40,102 nt of DNA, from the NCBI GenBank assembly GCA_014584375.1, contig JACTMZ010000139.1, forward strand, positions 1 through 40,102, given 5' to 3'. The position numbers were made by a program, and so were the translations under genes. This document shows, piece by piece, positions 33,123-40,102 of this stretch. The notes beneath the pieces are model-generated. The model was not told the origin of the DNA. It did no database searches and saw only the letters and a list, made by a program, of their open reading frames with translations. This DNA comes from Verrucomicrobiota bacterium. GTDB taxonomy: Bacteria > Verrucomicrobiota > Verrucomicrobiia > Chthoniobacterales > JACTMZ01. How positions within the stretch are numbered: the first letter of the stretch is position 1; every line of letters starts with the position of its first letter.

Positions 33123-35519
33123 ATGAACGCTCCACATTCGGGGAAAAGGCACACCATCGCCGATCACGAGGGAATTTTATCCGTGGAATCGCAGGCGGAT
33201 GGAGAACGCGTCAACATTGCCTTTGATTCGCATAAAATTTCCGAAACCGAACTTCGTAAAATCACACGCGAGCATTTTTCTCCGGATATTCGCGCCACTT
33301 CCGACGGCATCCGGCGCTGTGTCATGCAACTGGACGGCGACGCCTGCGAGGCCGCCGCCGCAAAGCTCGAGCGGCGGATGGAAAAAACACCGGGCGTCCG
33401 GCGTGCGACGGCGACTTACATCGGGCGCGTGCTCTGCCTGACCTTTGACACTGCCGTTTCCTCAGAGGAAACAGTATTGCGCGATGCGCGTCTGGCCGGC
33501 GCGAAAATCCAGCCTTTGGATGACCGTCCACGCAGGCGCGGCGGAATATGGACGCAAATAGTGACGGGCGATCTCAACGAGGAAATTTTTTGCGCCCTGG
33601 CATTTGTTTTTCTTGTGTCCGGAGCCGTCGCCGAACACGCAGTGGGCAAAAGTACGATGGTCCTGTGGCTTTATGCCGGGGCTTATCTTTTTGGCGGACA
33701 GCACGGCGTTCGCTCCGCGATTGCGTCGCTGCGGGAGCGGACTTTGGATATTGATCTGCTGATGGTGCTGGCCGCTCTGGGGGCGGCGGCGGTGGGTGCG
33801 CCGTTTGAGGGGGCGCTTTTGCTTTTCCTTTTCAGCCTTTCACACATTCTGCAGCATCACGCGCTGCATCGCACCCAGCGGGCCATTGAATCACTGCTGA
33901 CCCTGCGTCCGGAAAACGCCCTGCGAAAGACGGCATCCGGTTTGGAGTTGGTTGCGATTGAATCCCTCGACGTCGGTGACACCATCGTTGTGCGTCCCGG
34001 CGAGTTGATGCCGGTGGACGGCATTGTGGTTGAAGGGCGCGGCGGTGTGGATGAATCCAGTCTCACGGGGGAATCCATGCCGGCTTGGAAGGAGCCCGGT
34101 GCGCCGGTGTTTGCGGGAACGGTGAATCAATCCGGCGGGTTGGAAATTCACACGGTCAAAAAATCGGAGGATTCGACGCTGGCCAAAATGGTTCGACTTG
34201 TGGCCGAAGCCCAGGCGGAAAAATCCGGGACGCAGCACTTCCTTGAAAAAGCCGAGCAAACCTACGCCGCCATTGTCATCGCCTTCACCATCGCCGTTTT
34301 TTTGATTCCATGGATTTTTTGGGGGGAATCCTTTGATGCCGCATTTTATCGGGCCATGACCCTGATGGTCGTCGCATCGCCCTGCGCCCTCATCATCAGC
34401 ACTCCGGCCACGGTTCTCTCCGCCATCGGCGGCGCCGCACGCCGTGGCATCCTTGTCAAAGGCGGACGTCACCTCGAAACCGCCGCACGCATCAACATCG
34501 TCTGCTTCGACAAAACGGGAACACTCACCGTCGGACGTCCGCAAGTCACCGATATTTTGACGCCGGGCGGACGGCATTTGTCCGGTGATGGCAATCCAAC
34601 AGGCGAAGCGGCGCGCGTTTTAAAAATTTGCGCCGCGATGGAAATGAAATCCGAGCACCCGCTGGCGGCGGCCATTGTGGCGGCTGCGGATGACGCCGGA
34701 TTGGAGACGCCCGTCGCCACGGCGTTTCAGTCGTTGACGGGCAAGGGGGCCGAGGCTGAGGTTGAAGGCGCGCGCCACATCGTCGGAAGCGGACGCCTTT
34801 TTGGCGAGTTGTCAGCGGGCGGAATGGAAGTTTTTGCGTCCGATGTTGCAAAACTTCAGGAACGCGGAAAGACCTGCGTTTACTTGGGGGTGCGAACCTC
34901 CGGCGGAGACGTTCGCGTTCTTGCCGTGTTTGCGCTGGCTGACACCATTCGCCCCGAAGCGCGTCAAATCGCCGGGCGCCTGCATGCCCTGGGAGTCAAA
35001 AAGGTCGTCATGCTTACGGGTGATCAGCATGCGGTCGCGGCGGCGATTGCGGAGGAGGCGGGAATTGACGAATATCGTGCGGAACTTTTGCCCGCTGACA
35101 AAGTGCGCTGCATCCGGCGGCTTAAGGAAGAGGGGGTGGTTCTGATGATTGGCGACGGAATCAACGACGCTCCGGCTCTTGCCGCCGCCAATCTCGGCGT
35201 CGCCATGGGTGCGGCGGGATCGGACATTGCCATGGAAACTGCTGATGTCGTCCTTATGGGCGACCGACTGGAAAACATCGCCATTCTTGTCGGCATGGCG
35301 CGCCATGCAAAGCGCGTGCTTGTTCAAAACCTGACCTTTGCCTCGGGAGTGATTCTGCTTCTCGTGGCGGCGGCCCTTGGCCTGGCCCTTCCACTGCCCG
35401 CCGGCGTCGTGGGGCACGAGGGAAGTACGGTGCTTGTCTGCCTCAATGGGCTGCGACTTCTCGGCTATCGTCCGAAAAAATCAGCAAACGCCGCTTCAAC
35501 GAAAAAAAATCAGCCGTAA
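33123..35519 (+). CDS. heavy-metal translocating P1B-type ATPase (SPC/HEGST motifs, P1B-4-like)
   Basis: DKTGTLTVGRPQ, VVASPCALIISTPATVLSAIGGAARRGILVKGG, MIGDGINDAPALAAANLGVAMG, GHEGSTVLVCLNGLRLL. Confidence 0.93.
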   Translation: MNAPHSGKRHTIADHEGILSVESQADGERVNIAFDSHKISETELRKITREHFSPDIRATSDGIRRCVMQLDGDACEAAAAKLERRMEKTPGVRRATATYIGRVLCLTFDTAVSSEETVLRDARLAGAKIQPLDDRPRRRGGIWTQIVTGDLNEEIFCALAFVFLVSGAVAEHAVGKSTMVLWLYAGAYLFGGQHGVRSAIASLRERTLDIDLLMVLAALGAAAVGAPFEGALLLFLFSLSHILQHHALHRTQRAIESLLTLRPENALRKTASGLELVAIESLDVGDTIVVRPGELMPVDGIVVEGRGGVDESSLTGESMPAWKEPGAPVFAGTVNQSGGLEIHTVKKSEDSTLAKMVRLVAEAQAEKSGTQHFLEKAEQTYAAIVIAFTIAVFLIPWIFWGESFDAAFYRAMTLMVVASPCALIISTPATVLSAIGGAARRGILVKGGRHLETAARINIVCFDKTGTLTVGRPQVTDILTPGGRHLSGDGNPTGEAARVLKICAAMEMKSEHPLAAAIVAAADDAGLETPVATAFQSLTGKGAEAEVEGARHIVGSGRLFGELSAGGMEVFASDVAKLQERGKTCVYLGVRTSGGDVRVLAVFALADTIRPEARQIAGRLHALGVKKVVMLTGDQHAVAAAIAEEAGIDEYRAELLPADKVRCIRRLKEEGVVLMIGDGINDAPALAAANLGVAMGAAGSDIAMETADVVLMGDRLENIAILVGMARHAKRVLVQNLTFASGVILLLVAAALGLALPLPAGVVGHEGSTVLVCLNGLRLLGYRPKKSANAASTKKNQP

Positions 35520-35584
35520 TCATCCCGCGTTGTCATCCGTCGCCGGGCACGCTAAACACTTTGCGATCAACCTTCCTCCTGTTC

Positions 35585-36211
35585 ATGAGCAAATATCAAA
35601 CCTACCTCATTTTCGGTGCGCCTGGCAGCGGCAAGGGAACGCAAGGGCGGGCGATCGGCACCATTCCAGGCTACTACCATTTTGCCTGCGGCGATGTTTT
35701 TCGTTCCCTGGATTTAAAAACACCACTGGGGCAGAAGTTTTTGGAGTACTCAAGCCGGGGTGAACTTGTTCCCGATGAAATCACCATCCAACTTTGGAAA
35801 ATCCGAATGGATTTGCTGGTGGAGGCGCACACATTTGATCCAGACAATCATTTTCTCATTCTCGACGGAATTCCCCGCAACGTGCGTCAGGCGCAAATGC
35901 TGGAAGACACCATCAGCGTGCGACGCGTCGTGCATTTGTCATGTCCCGATCGCAGCAAACTCGCCCACCGTCTCAGAAAACGCGCCCTTCGCGACAATCG
36001 TTTTGACGATGCCAATGAGACGGTGATCAAACACCGCCTGGAAACATACGATCAGGAATCCCTCCCGGTTTTGAAGCATTACGGCGACAAACTCGTCACG
36101 CGGTTCGATGCCACACAGCCGGCGATCGTCGTTTTGTCGCAAATCACCTCCTTGCTGGTTGAGGATCGCGCGGCGATGGCCGCCGAGGGGAATTTCCCGG
36201 TTCAGGCATGA
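35585..36211 (+). CDS. adk: adenylate kinase family nucleoside monophosphate kinase
   Basis: YLIFGAPGSGKGTQGRAIG (P-loop), FACGDVFRSLDLKTPLGQKFLEYSSRGELVPDEI, FLILDGIPRNVRQAQ. Start set at ATG 35585. Confidence 0.85.
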   Translation: MSKYQTYLIFGAPGSGKGTQGRAIGTIPGYYHFACGDVFRSLDLKTPLGQKFLEYSSRGELVPDEITIQLWKIRMDLLVEAHTFDPDNHFLILDGIPRNVRQAQMLEDTISVRRVVHLSCPDRSKLAHRLRKRALRDNRFDDANETVIKHRLETYDQESLPVLKHYGDKLVTRFDATQPAIVVLSQITSLLVEDRAAMAAEGNFPVQA

Positions 36212-36432
36212 GCAGACAGTTTGAAAATTTGCGCGCCAGCAGTTTGTACTGCCGTCGGTGCGGCAAAGCCATGCCGGTGAGGGAAAGGCTGCTTCTTATT
36301 TTGCCGGACAAGGAAATTTACGACTATCGCTGCACGGTCTGTGCCGACTCCCTCGGTCAGCGTGAAGTCGGCGCGGGAGAACTTGCGCGGCATCGTCTCG
36401 TTTCCGGACTTACCGGAAAGCCGCTGCGATGA
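36208..36432 (+). CDS. small Cys4 zinc-ribbon-like protein, uncharacterised
   Basis: 74 aa with two CxxC knuckles (YCRRCGKAMP ... YRCTVCADSLG). ATGA overlaps with both neighbours support translation. Confidence 0.7.
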   Translation: MSRQFENLRASSLYCRRCGKAMPVRERLLLILPDKEIYDYRCTVCADSLGQREVGAGELARHRLVSGLTGKPLR

Positions 36433-37349
36433 ATGTCGTTTATTTCGGAAGTGGTGACATCGGATTGCCGTCGCTTCGCCTGCTATTGAACAATCCGGCT
36501 GTCAATCTGCTCGCCGTGGTCACGCAGCCTGACCGACCGTCCGGTCGCGGCCTCGAAGTCCGCCCTTCAAACATCAAAAAACTCGCGCTTTCGCATAACG
36601 TCGCCGTATTGCAGCCGAAAAAAATCAAAGCTGCGGAGGCGATGGCAGACATCGCCGCCCTGAATCCCGATTTGATCGTGGTCATGGCTTACGGACAAAT
36701 TTTGCCACGCAGCATTCTGGACATTGCCCGTTTTGGTGCACTCAATTTGCACGCGTCCCTGCTGCCGCGACATCGTGGGGCGGCGCCGGTGAATGCGGCA
36801 ATTCTCGCCGGAGACCGCATGGGAGGAATTACGGTCATGTGGATGGATGAAGGCCTTGATACCGGCGACATTTTGCTTCAGCAAACCCTCAATTTGGCTT
36901 CCGACGAAACTGCGGGCACCCTGCACGACCGGCTTGCCGAATTGGCTCCCGATGCTCTGAATCAGGCATTGGAACGCATCAGAACCGGCGATGCGCCGCG
37001 CATCAGACAGGATGAAAAACTCGCCACTTACGCGCCAAAATTGGATCGAAGTTCGGGACGAATTGACTGGAGTTTGGACGCGGTGGAAATCGAACGCCGC
37101 ATTCGGGCTTTTCATCCCTGGCCCGGCTCCACTGCGGAATTTACGCTGGCGGATGGCGGGACGGTTGCGGTGAAAATTCACAAGGCTGTCGCCGAGGAAG
37201 GCGTGGCAGAGCGTGGAAATATTTTGGAAGATTTGCGAGTCGGTTGCGGCGACGGCCTGTTGCGCATCCTCGAATTGCAGCCATCCGGCGGAAAAAAAAT
37301 GGATGCCTCATCATTTTTGCGCGGGCGTCCAGTGATCCATGCCCGGTGA
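36429..37349 (+). CDS. fmt: methionyl-tRNA formyltransferase
   Basis: NVVYFGSGDIGLPSLRLLL, VVTQPDRPSGRGLEVRPSNIKKLA, ALNLHASLLPRHRGAAPVNAAILAGD, GITVMWMDEGLDTGDIL. Confidence 0.95.
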   Translation: MNVVYFGSGDIGLPSLRLLLNNPAVNLLAVVTQPDRPSGRGLEVRPSNIKKLALSHNVAVLQPKKIKAAEAMADIAALNPDLIVVMAYGQILPRSILDIARFGALNLHASLLPRHRGAAPVNAAILAGDRMGGITVMWMDEGLDTGDILLQQTLNLASDETAGTLHDRLAELAPDALNQALERIRTGDAPRIRQDEKLATYAPKLDRSSGRIDWSLDAVEIERRIRAFHPWPGSTAEFTLADGGTVAVKIHKAVAEEGVAERGNILEDLRVGCGDGLLRILELQPSGGKKMDASSFLRGRPVIHAR

Positions 37350-37357
37350 CGGGCATG
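37338..37357 (+). terminator. 8-bp perfect hairpin with the fmt stop codon in a GTGA (GNRA-type) loop
   Basis: CATGCCCG-GTGA-CGGGCATG; fmt TGA is 37347-37349. No U-tract. Confidence 0.5.
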
Positions 37358-37419
37358 CGGTGTTTGGCCTTTCAAACAAGAACGACGACAGGTCATTATC
37401 TTGATGTTTTGAAATCGCA

Positions 37420-39300
37420 ATGAAACCTCTTTCTCCCCAGGAATGGACGCGCATTGTTCGTCCCGGCGGACGGGTGTTCATCGGCGGTGGCGCTTCGGTT
37501 CCCTTCGCCTTGGTGGAGTCATTTCTTTCCGCAGCCGACAGCTACAAGGATGTGGAAATCGTCCATATTTACGGATTGGGGGATTCGCCGTGGATTGATC
37601 CGAAATATGACGGCATTATTCGCACCAACTCGTTTTTTTTGACACGCCGTTTGCGTGAGGCCGTGGAGCGCGGTCAGGCGGACTACACGCCCTGTCCGCT
37701 TTCCGAAATCGCCTCGCTGTTCCGCAGAGGCCCGCTGCCATTGGATGTGGCGCTCATCCAAGTGAGTCCGCCCGATGCCGATGGATATTGTTCGCTGGGA
37801 GTCAGTGTGGATGTCGTGCGTTCCGCCGCAGACCACGCCCGCACAGTGGTGGCGCAAATCAATTCCAAAATGCCCAAAACCTGCGGCGATTCCAAAATTT
37901 CCGTCCGCAAAATCGCCCACTATATTGAATGCAGCGCCGACCTTCCCGAGGCCGAAGCGGCGGAAACCGATGAACGTCACATCCGAATCGGACGCTATGC
38001 CGCGCAATTGATTGAGGACGGGGCGACGATCCAACTTGGGCTGGGCAACACACCGCAGGCCGTGGCGCGCGCCCTTAAAAAACACCGGCATCTTGGCATT
38101 CACAGCGGATTGTTTAACGACGCGTTGATGGAGTTGGTAAAATGTGGCGCAGCGGACGGCTCAATGAAGTCGTTTCATCCCGGGAAAATCATTGCCAGCC
38201 ACATTGTGGGAAGCCGCAAACTTTACAAATTTGTGGATCGCAACGAAGCCTTTGAGATGCGCCCGAGCGAGTGGGTTTACGATCCCGTCCGCATCGCCCG
38301 CAACAATCGAATGACATCCATCAACGGAGCACGGGAAATTGATCTCACCGGGCAGGTTGTCCGAGACTCCAGCGGACATCGCTTTTACGGCGGCATTGGG
38401 GCGTTGCAGGATTTTGTTCGCGGCGCGGGACGAAGCAAGGGCGGGCGTCCGATCATCGTTCTGACCTCGACCTGCGACGAGGGCATTCATTCACGGATTG
38501 TCGCGGATCTTCAGGCCGGCAGCGGGGTCAGCACCGGGCGCGGTGATGTACATTATGTGGTGACTGAATTCGGCGTGGCTGCATTGCATGGGCGCAGCAT
38601 TCGCGAACGCGTGGCGCGCCTGGTGGAAATTGCCCATCCCACCCATCGGGAAAAACTTCTGGCGGGCGCAAGAACGCGGGGATGGTTGCCAAAATTTTTC
38701 ACGATGCCGCCGGCTGTCACGGCGATCACCGGAGGAAACGTGGAAAGCGCCTGGATCAAATTTCACAAAAAGCGCTTTTTATTGCGACCCCTGTTTCCCA
38801 GCGACATGTGGAAAATACAGGAATTCTTCTACACACATGATGAAGAGACCGTGCGTTTGCGCTACGGATATCAACGCAATCGCATGACAGGAGAATCGGC
38901 ATACAAACTGGCGGCGGTTGATCAGCGCCGGGATCTTGCGTTTGGATTGTTCGAGGAGGCGCATGAGCAGGAGGAATTGCGTGCGATTGGACGTTATTAC
39001 CTTGATCCCGGAGGCAAATCCGCCGAAGTGGCCTTCGTGGTGCATGAGGATTCCCGCAAACTCGGCATGGCGGGATTTCTTTTGGGAAAGCTCGCGCAGA
39101 TCGCCCGCACGCGCGGGATCACCCATTTCTGGGCAAGCGTGCTTCCGGAAAACCGGGCGATGAAGAACCTTTTTCTTGCGGTCGGCGGACGCAATGTGTC
39201 GGACGACGGCGGAGAGGAGGAAATTCACGTTCCCCTGGAGGGAATATTGCGGTTGCGTCCGCAATTTTTAAAACGGAAACGAATTGTCGGCGACGAATGA
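37420..39300 (+). CDS. acetyl-CoA hydrolase/CoA-transferase domain fused to C-terminal GNAT acetyltransferase
   Basis: CoA-transferase motifs GGGASVPFALVESF, LIQVSPPDADGYCSLGVSVD, FYGGIGALQDFVRGAGRSKGGRPIIVL. C-terminal GNAT: IGRYYLDPGGKSAEVAFVVHEDSRKLGMAGFLLGKLAQIARTRGITHFWASVLPENRAMKNLFLAVGG. Confidence 0.9.
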   Translation: MKPLSPQEWTRIVRPGGRVFIGGGASVPFALVESFLSAADSYKDVEIVHIYGLGDSPWIDPKYDGIIRTNSFFLTRRLREAVERGQADYTPCPLSEIASLFRRGPLPLDVALIQVSPPDADGYCSLGVSVDVVRSAADHARTVVAQINSKMPKTCGDSKISVRKIAHYIECSADLPEAEAAETDERHIRIGRYAAQLIEDGATIQLGLGNTPQAVARALKKHRHLGIHSGLFNDALMELVKCGAADGSMKSFHPGKIIASHIVGSRKLYKFVDRNEAFEMRPSEWVYDPVRIARNNRMTSINGAREIDLTGQVVRDSSGHRFYGGIGALQDFVRGAGRSKGGRPIIVLTSTCDEGIHSRIVADLQAGSGVSTGRGDVHYVVTEFGVAALHGRSIRERVARLVEIAHPTHREKLLAGARTRGWLPKFFTMPPAVTAITGGNVESAWIKFHKKRFLLRPLFPSDMWKIQEFFYTHDEETVRLRYGYQRNRMTGESAYKLAAVDQRRDLAFGLFEEAHEQEELRAIGRYYLDPGGKSAEVAFVVHEDSRKLGMAGFLLGKLAQIARTRGITHFWASVLPENRAMKNLFLAVGGRNVSDDGGEEEIHVPLEGILRLRPQFLKRKRIVGDE

Positions 39301-40102
39301 AGCGGGAAGGGAAACGCAGAATTGGCATTCATTATGACGCCCGATACGAGCGGCATGATACCGGGCCGTTCCATCCCGAGTCCGTCGAACGTTATCGGGC
39401 CTTGACCGCCGCGCTGGAGGATTTGCCGGAATCCTTCGTTAAAATCCCCGGGCGTGTTGCCACGGCGGAGGAAATTAAGCTGGCGCATGCTCCGTGGTAT
39501 TTCGACATCGTTCGCCAGGACACGGAAAACTTTGCCGAACAACTTCGCACCGGTGACACCATGATTTGCTCGGAGAGCTGCGATGTGGCACTGGAGGCTT
39601 GCGGCGCCGTGCTGAACGCCGTTGATTTCGTCATGCGCGGAGAATTGGACTCCGCGTTTTGCGCCGTACGTCCGCCGGGACATCATGCGACATCCGAGCG
39701 CGGCATGGGTTTTTGTATTTTTAATAATGTGGCGGTCGCCGCCAAACACCTTCAAAAAAAGCACGACGTCAAACGGGTCGCCATCGTGGATTGGGATGTT
39801 CACCATGGCAATGGCACGGAGGCGATTTTTTTGGAGGATCCCAATGTTCTCTATATTTCGCTGCACGAGCAGGGAATCTATCCGTTTACGGGCGGGGAAA
39901 ATGAGGTCGGCAAGGGAGCGGGCAAGGGGACAACGTTGAATATTCCGCTGGCGAAAAATTCCGATGGCGATGCGGCCCTGCTTGCCTGGGATGAAAAAAT
40001 CACTCCGGCGATTGACGCCTTTCAACCCGCGTTTTTGCTGATTTCCGCAGGATTCGACGCTCGTGAACATGATCCGGTCGGCGATTTGCGCTGGAAGGAT
40101 GA
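39297..40102 (+). CDS. histone deacetylase family protein (class II HDAC/AcuC/AphA-like), 3' truncated by window end
   Basis: Not in ORF track because no stop occurs in the window. Manual translation MKREGKRRIGIHYDARYERHDTGPFHPESVERYRAL ... AVRPPGHHATSERGMGFCIFNNVAVAAKHL ... VAIVDWDVHHGNGTEAIFLEDPNVLYISLHEQG ... LLISAGFDAREHDP. Confidence 0.93.
   Translation, partial: MKREGKRRIGIHYDARYERHDTGPFHPESVERYRALTAALEDLPESFVKIPGRVATAEEIKLAHAPWYFDIVRQDTENFAEQLRTGDTMICSESCDVALEACGAVLNAVDFVMRGELDSAFCAVRPPGHHATSERGMGFCIFNNVAVAAKHLQKKHDVKRVAIVDWDVHHGNGTEAIFLEDPNVLYISLHEQGIYPFTGGENEVGKGAGKGTTLNIPLAKNSDGDAALLAWDEKITPAIDAFQPAFLLISAGFDAREHDPVGDLRWKD

Noticed and set aside
1-40102. tRNA/rRNA genes, CRISPR arrays, transposases or integrases
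   Set aside because: No T-loop GTTCRANNC-plus-acceptor pattern, no regularly spaced repeats and no DDE/tyrosine recombinase motifs seen in any supplied translation.

Overview
This is a GC-rich bacterial chromosomal window. The gene set (PEP-CTERM protein, prepilin-like protein inside a glycan operon, multiple Gfo/Idh/MocA oxidoreductases) suggests the Verrucomicrobia/Planctomycetes/Lentisphaerae superphylum, which is an inference. It holds about 33 convincing CDSs, including one at the right edge that the supplied ORF track misses: a histone-deacetylase-family protein starting at 39297. Main blocks: (i) housekeeping genes: a C39/papain-like peptidase (5' partial), dnaE, a YkgJ-type CxxC protein, slyD and a fatty acid desaturase. 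(ii) A large divergent carbohydrate locus at about 7.15-22.8 kb. Its minus arm encodes a GH20-like protein, a LacI regulator, a PEP-CTERM protein, Gfo/Idh, a GNAT, a DUF1080/LamG-like protein and a GH5-like protein. Its plus arm encodes a LamG-like secreted protein, a prepilin-like protein, heparinase II/III, an alginate-lyase-like protein and an MFS symporter. (iii) A lower-GC islet with a lactonase and a divergent HxlR regulator/thioredoxin-like pair. (iv) An orphan GspE/PilB ATPase. (v) An amino-sugar operon (nagB, short nagA, Gfo/Idh, SGNH hydrolase, PQQ-type sugar dehydrogenase). (vi) A P1B-4-like metal ATPase. (vii) adk, a small zinc ribbon and fmt, joined by ATGA overlaps. (viii) A CoA-transferase/GNAT fusion overlapping the HDAC gene. 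The most interesting leads are the CoA-transferase-GNAT/HDAC coupled module, the HxlR/thioredoxin switch with a near-perfect 20-bp palindrome between divergent genes, the prepilin-like protein in a polysaccharide operon, and hairpins that overlap stop codons without U-tracts. No tRNA, rRNA, CRISPR array or obvious transposon was recognised. All assignments are by eye; no database search was run.
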